Source: Dactylosporangium sucinum (GTDB taxonomy: Bacteria > Actinomycetota > Actinomycetes > Mycobacteriales > Micromonosporaceae). Taken from it: a DNA stretch of 64,000 nt. Where the stretch lies: assembly GCF_014647515.1 (NCBI RefSeq), contig NZ_BMPI01000039.1, positions 5,351 through 69,350 of the forward strand, read 5' to 3'. The stretch's first letter is position 1. Every line of letters starts with the position of its first letter. Of the stretch, positions 25,492 through 32,163 are shown piece after piece. A model generated the notes under the pieces. The model did no database searches. It saw only the letters and a program-made list of their open reading frames with translations, and was not told the DNA's origin. The translations under genes and the position numbers were made by a program.

Positions 25492-25650
25492 TCAGGCAAC
25501 CAAACTGGAGAAGAAGTCACCGAAGCCGACGGCGATGTCCATGATCCCACCGCCGATGGACTTGAAAACCTCCGCCGCGGACTGCGGCCGATATGCCACG
25601 AAGAAGATGAGGAAGGCAATGCTTCCCCAGGTGAGGACCTTCTTTACCAT
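25492..25650 (-). CDS. 52-residue single-pass membrane peptide
   Basis: A short gene that starts at an ATG at 25650 and stops at 25492. The product begins 'MVKKVLTWGSIAFLIFFVAY', a hydrophobic membrane helix, then a Ser/Ala/Gly amphipathic tail with 'FKSIGGGIMDIAVGF'. AGAGGGGA lies about 10 bases upstream. Its close coupling to the PH-domain gene suggests it is a subunit or membrane partner. I recall similar small proteins next to PH-domain genes in other actinobacteria, but the function is unknown. Confidence 0.7.
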   Translation of the reverse strand: MVKKVLTWGSIAFLIFFVAYRPQSAAEVFKSIGGGIMDIAVGFGDFFSSLVA

Positions 25651-25781
25651 CGCCGTCAATCCCCTCTCGCTACAACGTCGCGCACCCCCGTTGCAGCGAA
25701 CTCAGCGTAGCAGTCGCCCGGCTGACGGTTAAGGTTTGCCGCGCCGATATCGACTTGGACCTTGATCCTAGTCGCGAGTGT

Positions 25782-26462
25782 CTACGCCTTCCCGTGAAGA
25801 TAGGGCGACGGCGCGCCGAAGACGAGATGGGTTGGCACATCCTCGGCGAGATCGTGCAGGTCAAGCCCTTCCTCAAGGAGATACCCGGCCGCGGCCGGCC
25901 AGGTCACCACGTAGATCCACATGCCCATCGCCTCACCCACGTAGGCGCAGCGGTCCTCGGGTGACTTCGCCATCCACAGCGCGGTCGGCCAGCCCGCCGC
26001 CCGCACCTTCGCGTGGGCGGTCGTGGTGGCCAGGTCGCCGTCGAAGAACGGGCCGGGATCGGTGCCCGGCAGGCCGGCGAAACGGTTGCCCAGGCCGATG
26101 CCCGGCTCCTCGGCGACGATCACGCAGTCGGCCGGCCCGTGCTCGACGGGGCCGGGTCCGCTGCAGGCCAGGACGGTGGCGCGGTATCCCGAACGCTCGT
26201 CACCGACCAGACCCGCACCGGTGACCGTCCAGCCGCTGGGGAGCGGCCAGGGGCACCACATCGGCGTGGGACGGCGATCGCCAGTGCGCTGGGCCGTGGT
26301 GACGAGTTTGGTGCGGGCGGCCTCGAGGATCTCCGGCCCGATGTGGCTCGCGACGTGCAACGGCAGCACCGCTCCGTCGTCGTCGCACCGCCACTCGGTG
26401 TGCATGAGGTCAGGCGGCCGCACCGGACCGCCACAACGGGGACAGCTGACTGTGACGCCCAT
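25782..26462 (-). CDS. DUF6758 family protein
   Basis: 226 residues. A zinc ribbon at the N-terminus ('VSCPRCGGPVRPP' with 'WRCDDDGAVLPLH') is followed by a conserved domain with 'WPLPSGWTVTGAGLVGDERSG' and 'ACSGPGPVEHGPADCVIVAEEPGIGLG'. I recognise this as the actinobacterial DUF6758 family from memory; its function is unknown. ATG at 26462. It follows the SpoU gene by 45 bases on the same strand. Confidence 0.8.
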   Translation of the reverse strand: MGVTVSCPRCGGPVRPPDLMHTEWRCDDDGAVLPLHVASHIGPEILEAARTKLVTTAQRTGDRRPTPMWCPWPLPSGWTVTGAGLVGDERSGYRATVLACSGPGPVEHGPADCVIVAEEPGIGLGNRFAGLPGTDPGPFFDGDLATTTAHAKVRAAGWPTALWMAKSPEDRCAYVGEAMGMWIYVVTWPAAAGYLLEEGLDLHDLAEDVPTHLVFGAPSPYLHGKA

Positions 26463-26507
26463 ATACCCACGGTAAGGGGTCTTGAGCCGGGTTGGAGCAC
26501 CGTTCGG

Positions 26508-27125
26508 CTACTGGTTTCCGTGCTCACGGATCCAGGCGTGCATCGCGATGCCGCTGGCCACGCCGGCGTTGATGGAGCGCGTCGAGCCGTATTGCGCGAT
26601 GGAGTACACCGTCGTGCAGGCCAGCCGGGCCGGCTCGGACAGCCCGGGCCCCTCCTGGCCGAACAGCAGCACGCAGCGCCGCGGCAGGGCGGCGCGCTCC
26701 AGCGGCAGCGCACCGGGCAGGTTGTCGATCCCGATGAGCGGCAGGTCCTGGGCCCGGGTCCAGGCCAGGAACTCCTCGACCGTCGCGTGGTGGCGGACGT
26801 GCTGGTAGCGGTCGGTAACCATGGCGCCCCGCCGGTTCCATCGCCGCCGCCCGACGATGTGCACCTCGGCGGCCAGGAAGGCGTTGGCGTTGCGCACGAC
26901 GGTGCCGATGTTGAGGTCGTGCTGCCAGTTCTCGATGGCCACGTGGAAGCCGTGCCGCCGGGTGTCGAGGTCGGCGACGATGGCGTCGAGGCGCCAGTAG
27001 CGGTACCGGTCGACGACGTTGCGCCGGTCGCCGTCGGCGAGCAGTTGCGGGTCGTAGTGCGGCTCGTCCGGCCAGGGCCCCGGCCAGGGACCCACTCCTA
27101 CGGCGAGTTCGGCGTCTGGCTCCAT
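26508..27125 (-). CDS. TrmH-family (SpoU) RNA 2'-O-methyltransferase
   Basis: 205 residues with all three SPOUT motifs: 'NIGTVVRNANAFLA' (catalytic Arg), 'VLLFGQEGPGLSE' and 'IAQYGSTRSINAGVASGIAMH' (trefoil knot). It methylates ribose 2'-OH in tRNA or rRNA using SAM; the exact position is unknown. The ATG at 27125 is used; the frame runs far upstream but that part is the shadow of another gene. Length is usual for SpoU without an N-terminal RNA-binding domain. Confidence 0.9.
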   Translation of the reverse strand: MEPDAELAVGVGPWPGPWPDEPHYDPQLLADGDRRNVVDRYRYWRLDAIVADLDTRRHGFHVAIENWQHDLNIGTVVRNANAFLAAEVHIVGRRRWNRRGAMVTDRYQHVRHHATVEEFLAWTRAQDLPLIGIDNLPGALPLERAALPRRCVLLFGQEGPGLSEPARLACTTVYSIAQYGSTRSINAGVASGIAMHAWIREHGNQ

Positions 27126-27244
27126 CGCCGCCGACGGTACTAGGCCGCGGCCCGAGGAAAGAGTGTGGATGGAGGCCGGTCGGATGAGAAGGCTGTCCAG
27201 CTCACCCGACCGGCGTCCCAGGACCGCGCCGGTGCGCCGGGGGT

Positions 27245-27733
27245 TCAGCGGCGCAGGGCGCGGGCCAGCTCGTGGCCGATCGCGTTGACGAATCGGCGCT
27301 CGGCCAGCAGCACGTCGACGCCGCCCAGGCGGACCACGCCCGGTTGCCAGGCGGCCCGGCCGACGCTGCCGGCGATGTCCATGAGCCACTGGCCGTAGGC
27401 GAGGGCGACGTCGGCGCCCAGCCGCTCGTCCAGCAGCCGGACGGCGAAGCCGCAGTCCGCCAGTACCGCCGAAGCGTCCGCGGCGCGGGTGTCGATGTCG
27501 GCGTCGGTGAGCTGCTCGGCGAAGATGGCGGCGACCACACCGCGCACCAGCAGGGCGCGCGAGCGCTGGCCGGCGGCGATGGCCTCGACGCCCGCGACGG
27601 CGTCCACCTGCTCGTTCCCGGCGCACGCGGCGACGAGCACGCTACGGGGAAGCCGGACGAGCAGGTCCCACTCCGCCCGCCGCAGGGGCAGGTCGACGCG
27701 GGTCAAGTGGCTGGATGCGGGCTGGCTCGGCAT
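27245..27733 (-). CDS. hypothetical protein
   Basis: 162 residues, mostly helical and alanine-rich, no membrane segment or signal. It contains 'WDLLVRLPRSVLVAACAGNE', 'QRSRALLVRGVVAAIFAEQL' and 'FVNAIGHELARALRR'. The ATG at 27733 has GGGAGG 6 bases upstream. A 12-bp palindrome lies in its promoter. I do not recognise the family. Confidence 0.65.
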   Translation of the reverse strand: MPSQPASSHLTRVDLPLRRAEWDLLVRLPRSVLVAACAGNEQVDAVAGVEAIAAGQRSRALLVRGVVAAIFAEQLTDADIDTRAADASAVLADCGFAVRLLDERLGADVALAYGQWLMDIAGSVGRAAWQPGVVRLGGVDVLLAERRFVNAIGHELARALRR

Positions 27734-27765
27734 GACAACCTCCCATAACGAAGCGTATGCCGAGA

Positions 27766-27777
27766 AATCCGCGGATT
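27766..27777. promoter_or_regulatory. AATCCGCGGATT palindrome
   Basis: A perfect 12-bp palindrome 33 bases upstream of the 27733 start; the half AAATCCGC occurs again 20 bases further on. It is a candidate operator. No regulator gene is adjacent. Confidence 0.4.
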
Positions 27778-27827
27778 GCGGGCAAATCCGCCGGTTGACC
27801 CTTGACCGCGAACTCCGCCCCGACGGA

Positions 27828-28589
27828 TCAGCCGGTCTGCACCATGCAGCCCCAGCCGTCGTAGAGGCCGTCGTGGCGCTCGACGACCCCGCGCACCTTC
27901 CAGGTGACCTCGTGCAGGGCCGGCGGCTCCACGGCGTCGCTGCGGATCGCCTGGAGCACGAAATCGCCCTCGTCACCGCGCTCGACGGTGACCGCGAAGC
28001 CGTCCGAGCGCAGATCCTGGGCGGCCATCTCGGCCCGCTCGGGGTCGGGGAAGTAGGCGAGGAACTCCACGGCGCGCGGGGTGCTGAGCCGGTCCCCGTG
28101 CGCCTCCAGCTCCTGCACCACCTGGTTGTCGTCCATGATGTTGCGCTGCCAGGCGTCGGGTGTGAGCTGCTCGCGGACCCGGGTCCAGCCCGGGTCCGGG
28201 GTCACCGTGGTCTCCGGGGTCAGGCCGGGCACGTCGGCGAGGGGCGGCGGGGTCGCGCCGTCGGGCAGGTAGCCGGTGATGCGGCCGGTGTTGCCGGACA
28301 GGACCCGGCCGACGAGGGCTCCCTTGACCGAGCGCAGCGCCTGCCGGACCACCTCGTCCAAGGCGTGGATCGCACCCAGCTCGCCGGCGTCGGGCATGCC
28401 GGTCGCGCCCTCGCCCTTGTAGCGGAACTCGACGTCCAGGCGCCGCGGCAGCCTGGCCACCGGGGCGGCCTCGACCGCGCCGAGGTCGATGTTGTACATC
28501 GCGAGATGGCCGCCGACCTCGCCGGGGTACACCGCCCAGCGCTCGACCCATGCCTGTTCCCGACCCAGCAGCCGGCGGAGCAACCCCAC
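27828..28589 (-). CDS. DUF695-RraB protein (RNase E inhibitor-like domain)
   Basis: 253 residues in two parts. Residues 1-150 resemble DUF695; residues about 155-225 ('NIMDDNQVVQELEAHGDRLS', then 'AYFPDPERAEMAAQDLRSDGF') are an RraB (DUF1260) domain. In E. coli RraB binds RNase E and inhibits it. Fusion or pairing of DUF695 with RraB is known in bacteria, but what it does in actinobacteria, whose RNase E/G differs, is unclear. ATG at 28589. Confidence 0.8.
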   Translation of the reverse strand: MGLLRRLLGREQAWVERWAVYPGEVGGHLAMYNIDLGAVEAAPVARLPRRLDVEFRYKGEGATGMPDAGELGAIHALDEVVRQALRSVKGALVGRVLSGNTGRITGYLPDGATPPPLADVPGLTPETTVTPDPGWTRVREQLTPDAWQRNIMDDNQVVQELEAHGDRLSTPRAVEFLAYFPDPERAEMAAQDLRSDGFAVTVERGDEGDFVLQAIRSDAVEPPALHEVTWKVRGVVERHDGLYDGWGCMVQTG

Positions 28590-28608
28590 AGCCGTCCTCC
28601 CTGACGAA

Positions 28609-29103
28609 CTACGGTTTGGGCTCCGGGAAGCTCGGCAGCTCCGGGCCCGCGTGCGACTTCTTCGGCACCATCACCCGGCGCCGGAAGACGCAGACAAGGG
28701 TGCCGTCCTGCTTGTAGCCCTTGGTCTCCACCGTCACGACGCCGCGGTCATCTTTCGACGCCGACTCGCGCTTGTCCAGCACGACGGTCTCGCCGTAGAT
28801 GGTGTCGCCGTGGAAGGTGGGCGCGGTGTGCCGCAGCGACTCGACCTCCAGGTTGGCGATGGCCCGGCCGGACACGTCGGGCACCGACATGCCGAGCAGG
28901 ATCGAGTACACGTAGTTGCCGACCACCACGTTGCGCTTGAACTGCGTCGACGTCTCCGCGTAGTGGGCGTCGATGTGCAGCGGGTGATGGTTCATCGTCA
29001 GCAGGCAGAACAGGTGGTCGTCGGCCTCGGTGACGGTCTTGCCCGGCCAGTGCCGGTAGACCGCGCCGACGTCGAACTCCTCGTAGTAGCGGCCGAACTG
29101 CAT
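28609..29103 (-). CDS. MaoC-like hotdog dehydratase
   Basis: 164 residues, one hotdog fold. The catalytic pair appears in 'VTEADDHLFCLLTMNHHPLH' (Asp, His). ATG at 29103 with GGAGGAG 6 bases upstream. MaoC enzymes hydrate or dehydrate enoyl-CoA esters; this form resembles mesaconyl-CoA hydratase-type proteins, which would fit with the CitE-like lyase at 38456, but they are not adjacent. Confidence 0.87.
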   Translation of the reverse strand: MQFGRYYEEFDVGAVYRHWPGKTVTEADDHLFCLLTMNHHPLHIDAHYAETSTQFKRNVVVGNYVYSILLGMSVPDVSGRAIANLEVESLRHTAPTFHGDTIYGETVVLDKRESASKDDRGVVTVETKGYKQDGTLVCVFRRRVMVPKKSHAGPELPSFPEPKP

Positions 29104-29429
29104 CTCGAACTCCTCCGCTTTTGTCGGTGGCCGAAGCATGCAGGTCGTCACGGGAGGCCGGTAGGGAAAAGTGACCAACTGTGCGGAAACGCAGTGAGCG
29201 GCGGGGCCCTCCCTGGCGCCCGCCGCCCACGCTGTGTGATGAGTATCTTGGTGGTCGATCCCCCTCGATGGCAACGCTCCGTATAGAGACGCAGGTCACA
29301 TTTATCAAAATGAGACCAAAATTGAGCGTCGTCACTACGGACTGTGGCGTCACTCTCACTACACAGCGTGATAGCTCCCCGAATGGTGGACGCGCGCGGG
29401 TTGGTACCGGACGGTAAAGTCTGGCGCCG
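29104..29429. other. divergent promoter region, no gene
   Basis: This 326-bp spacer separates the minus-strand MaoC gene from the plus-strand 29430 gene. It has a G/C-rich half with an imperfect hairpin around 29196-29240 and then an A/T-rich stretch (29285-29385) with repeated TCACTAC at 29333-29339 and a nearby TCACTCTCACTAC. TAAAGT at 29415-29420 is a possible -10 box for the 29430 gene. No plausible coding frame. Confidence 0.6.
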
Positions 29430-29864
29430 ATGGAACGCCTGACTTCGCGGGGGCGCGCGGCCCGGTTGGTGGCCGCGCTGCTGTTCGGCGTCCTGACGCT
29501 GCTCGGCTCCACCGTCGGCAACGACTGGTGGTTCCCGTTCTCGCCGATGCGCCAGTTCTCCAACGCCGACCCGCCCAACGAGCCGATCGCCGTGCTGCGC
29601 ACCGACGGCATCGACACCACCGGCCGGCGCATCCAGCTCAACGAGCGCAACGCCGGGGTGCGGCGGGCCGAGATCGAGTCCCAGATCGAGCGGTTCAAGC
29701 AGGACCCGTCGCTGCTGCGCTCGATCCAGGACGCGTACGCGGCGCGCAACCCGTCCGCGCCGCCGCTCGTGGAGGTCGACATCGTCGAGGAGCGCCACCA
29801 CCTGCACAACGCCCAGCCGACCGGCGAGATCACCGAGGTGGTGCTGGCTCGATGGCGGCCCTGA
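29430..29864 (+). CDS. small membrane-anchored protein upstream of HTTM-like gene
   Basis: 144 residues. One membrane segment (about 12-30, 'LVAALLFGVLTLLGSTVGN') and an extracytoplasmic domain with 'WWFPFSPMRQFSN' and 'VDIVEERHHLHN'. It overlaps the next gene by 13 bases, so it is coupled to it. The pair resembles actinobacterial pairs in which a small membrane protein precedes an HTTM-like polytopic protein. Function unknown. Confidence 0.72.
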   Translation: MERLTSRGRAARLVAALLFGVLTLLGSTVGNDWWFPFSPMRQFSNADPPNEPIAVLRTDGIDTTGRRIQLNERNAGVRRAEIESQIERFKQDPSLLRSIQDAYAARNPSAPPLVEVDIVEERHHLHNAQPTGEITEVVLARWRP

Positions 29865-30715
29865 CGAAGTGGCTGTTCGCCCCGGTGCCGAAGGGGCGGA
29901 TCGCGGCCTTCCGCACGCTGGTCTACGCGTTCGTCGCGCTGGACGTCACCTTCTTCAGCGGCTGGATCCGCTCGCACGCCGACCTACCCCAGAACCTGTA
30001 CCAGCCGCTCGTCATCGGCGACCTGCTGCACCTGCCCGCGCCGAACCGCGTCATCGTGGACGCCACGTTCTTCGCCCTCATCCCGCTGTCGCTGCTGGCG
30101 GCGACCGGCCGGGCGCATCGCCTGCTCGGCTGGGCGGTGTTCATCCTGTACCTCGAGTGGATGATCATCGCGATGAGCTACGGCAAGATCGACCATGATC
30201 GGTTCGGGCTCCTCGTCGCGCTGGCCGTGCTGCCCACCGCCGGACGCGCGCGGCACGGCGAGACCGAGCCGACTGAGGCGGGCGGCTTCGCGCTGCGCAT
30301 GACCCAGGTCGGCGTCATCTGCACGTACTTCCTGGCCGCGGTGGCCAAGCTGCGCGACAGCGGCCTGGCGTGGTTCACGGGGGCGACGCTGACCCGGTCC
30401 TTCATCCGCCGCGGGACGGTCCTCGCGCACTGGCTGCTGAACATTCCCGGGTTCACCGTGGTCAGCCAGTTCGGCATCATGGGCTTCGAGCTGCTCAGCC
30501 CGCTGGTGTTCTTCGTCCGCCCCCGGGTCCGCTATGCGATGGTCTTCGGCTTCTACCTGTTCCACCTGTTCACGTTCAGCCTGATCACCATCTCGTTCAT
30601 CCCGCACCAGGTGGCGATGGCGAGCTTCCTGCCGCTGGAGAAGGTGACACCCGTGGTGTGGGTGCGCCGCCTGCTGCGCCGCCCGTCCGCTTCCCCGTCC
30701 CCCGAGGTGGCGTGA
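29852..30715 (+). CDS. HTTM-like polytopic membrane protein
   Basis: 287 residues with about seven membrane segments, starting 'RIAAFRTLVYAFVALDVTFF', similar in pattern to the HTTM domain (the membrane part of vitamin-K-dependent carboxylase-like proteins). The catalytic residues of true carboxylase cannot be confirmed. A DCC-family thiol oxidoreductase gene, a frequent neighbour of HTTM genes, lies 460 bases downstream on the other strand. ATG at 29852. Confidence 0.6.
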   Translation: MAALTKWLFAPVPKGRIAAFRTLVYAFVALDVTFFSGWIRSHADLPQNLYQPLVIGDLLHLPAPNRVIVDATFFALIPLSLLAATGRAHRLLGWAVFILYLEWMIIAMSYGKIDHDRFGLLVALAVLPTAGRARHGETEPTEAGGFALRMTQVGVICTYFLAAVAKLRDSGLAWFTGATLTRSFIRRGTVLAHWLLNIPGFTVVSQFGIMGFELLSPLVFFVRPRVRYAMVFGFYLFHLFTFSLITISFIPHQVAMASFLPLEKVTPVVWVRRLLRRPSASPSPEVA

Positions 30716-30720
30716 TCCCC

Positions 30721-31146
30721 ATGTCGGTGTGGCTGACCCTGATCAAGCTCGACCCGGCCCTGTTACCGGCGTCGCCGGCGTTCGTGACATCACTGTTCTT
30801 CGACCGGCCGCCGTCAGCGGGCATCGATCCGGACGAGGACGTGCTGGGCATCGACAACTTCGACGAGCTGGTCGACCTGGCCGACCCGGCGGCCCCGCAT
30901 CCGTGGATCGCCCGGGCGACGCGGGGCACGGGGAGCGCGGAGGTCGACTGCGGACTGCGGTACTGGGGGGCCTTCGTGCACGATCCGGCGACGGTCGCCG
31001 AGATCGCCGCGAACCTGCCGAACTCGGTCGAGCTGGCCCTGGAGGCGGACGACGAGGTCGAGTTCGAGGCCGACTTCGACGACGTGCGCGCCTTCTACCG
31101 GCAGGCCGCCCGCGAGGGCAAGGCGATCGTGGGCGGCGCCCACTGA
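30721..31146 (+). CDS. hypothetical acidic protein
   Basis: 141 residues, strongly acidic, no membrane segment; starts 'SVWLTLIKLDPALLPASPAF' and ends 'FYRQAAREGKAIVGGAH'. ATG at 30721, 5 bases after the HTTM-like stop, so it is probably in the same operon. Weak similarity to DUF1877-like immunity-type proteins is possible but I cannot support it. Confidence 0.65.
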   Translation: MSVWLTLIKLDPALLPASPAFVTSLFFDRPPSAGIDPDEDVLGIDNFDELVDLADPAAPHPWIARATRGTGSAEVDCGLRYWGAFVHDPATVAEIAANLPNSVELALEADDEVEFEADFDDVRAFYRQAAREGKAIVGGAH

Positions 31147-31175
31147 GGCCTTGCCGGGACGGCCGGATGCTTCCC

Positions 31176-31565
31176 TCACGAAGCGCGTGCCGGGTGGTTC
31201 TCGGGGAGGGCGCAGGCTGCTGTGCCGCCGGGCATGCGGTGGCGGTTGCGGGCCACCCAGCGGTACACCGGCCAGGCCAGCGCCGTGACGGGACGGAACG
31301 CCAGGACTCCACCGGCCAGGCGCCACGGGAGCGTCGACCCGCGCAGGAGGTCGGCGATCGCGGCCGGGCCGGCGGTCACCGGGTGGCCTTGCGCCACGTA
31401 GTACACCGCCGAGCTCACCTGGTCCTCCGTCACGCCCAGCGCGTCGAGGTCGGCGAACTGCCAGGCCACGACATCCGCCTGCGGCTTGATGCGATTCTCG
31501 ATGAAGCGGGCGCATGATGAACAGAAGGCGCAGTCACCGTCAAAGAGGAAGGTCGGCCGGTCCAT
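31176..31565 (-). CDS. DCC-family thiol-disulfide oxidoreductase (DUF393)
   Basis: 129 residues. It begins 'RPTFLFDGDCAFCSSCARF' with the DxxCxxC motif of the family. The ATG at 31565 is preferred over 31589. DCC proteins are predicted thioredoxin-like redox proteins and often lie beside HTTM-domain genes, as here. It is convergent with the 30721 gene and divergent from thioredoxin. Confidence 0.87.
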   Translation of the reverse strand: MDRPTFLFDGDCAFCSSCARFIENRIKPQADVVAWQFADLDALGVTEDQVSSAVYYVAQGHPVTAGPAAIADLLRGSTLPWRLAGGVLAFRPVTALAWPVYRWVARNRHRMPGGTAACALPENHPARAS

Positions 31566-31697
31566 GGTTTCATCATGGATCATCCGCACCGCTGCGCCGG
31601 GGTGAGCCCGGCCACCGGTTGGGAATGCCGGTAAGGGGTATGCGGTTACAACGGTGCGTACCCGACGCGACGTCCGAGAAGGATCGGAGCTTCAAGC

Positions 31698-32090
31698 ATG
31701 GCGACCGTAGACCTGACCGTGGAGAACTTCGCCGAGAAGGTCGGCGGCGAGGGCATCGCCCTCGTCGACTTCTGGGCGGAATGGTGCGGACCCTGTAAGC
31801 GGTTCGCGCCGGTGTACGAGCGGGTGTCGGAGAAGAACCCCGACATCACGTTCGGCAAGGTGGACACGGAGGCGGAGCAGCAGCTGGCCATGGAGTTCAA
31901 CATCCGCTCCATCCCGACCCTGCTGATCGTGCGGGACGGCGTGGCGCTGTACTCCGAGCCCGGCGCGCTGCCGGAGCAGGCGCTCGAGTCGCTGATCCAG
32001 CAGGCCCGCGACCTGGACATGGACGAGGTCCGGGCCAAGGTCGCCGAGGCCGCCGCCGAGCAGGACTCCACCGACCGGGCCGAAGCGTAG
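31698..32090 (+). CDS. thioredoxin
   Basis: 130 residues with the classical active site 'DFWAEWCGPCKRF' and the cis-proline 'IRSIPTLLIV'. It reduces cytosolic disulfides. A C-terminal acidic helix of about 25 residues extends beyond the usual fold. The ATG at 31698 follows AAGGA. It lies 73 bases upstream of the intein-containing radical SAM gene on the same strand. Confidence 0.93.
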   Translation: MATVDLTVENFAEKVGGEGIALVDFWAEWCGPCKRFAPVYERVSEKNPDITFGKVDTEAEQQLAMEFNIRSIPTLLIVRDGVALYSEPGALPEQALESLIQQARDLDMDEVRAKVAEAAAEQDSTDRAEA

Positions 32091-32139
32091 CCAGCCGAGC
32101 GCCCTGCGTCACCACCCACGCCGGGCGCTTGCATCCTCT

Positions 32140-32155
32140 TCGTACGCGTGTTCGA
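32140..32155 (+). promoter_or_regulatory. SOS-type (LexA) box, TCGTAC-N4-GTTCGA
   Basis: TCGTACGCGTGTTCGA differs at one position from the actinobacterial LexA consensus TCGAAC-N4-GTTCGA. It lies between TTGCAT (32129-32134) and TCGAAT (32152-32157), a 17-base-spaced promoter that puts the transcript start at the GTG at 32164, so LexA would block RNA polymerase directly. The mRNA would be leaderless. Confidence 0.65.
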
Positions 32156-32163
32156 ATGAACCC

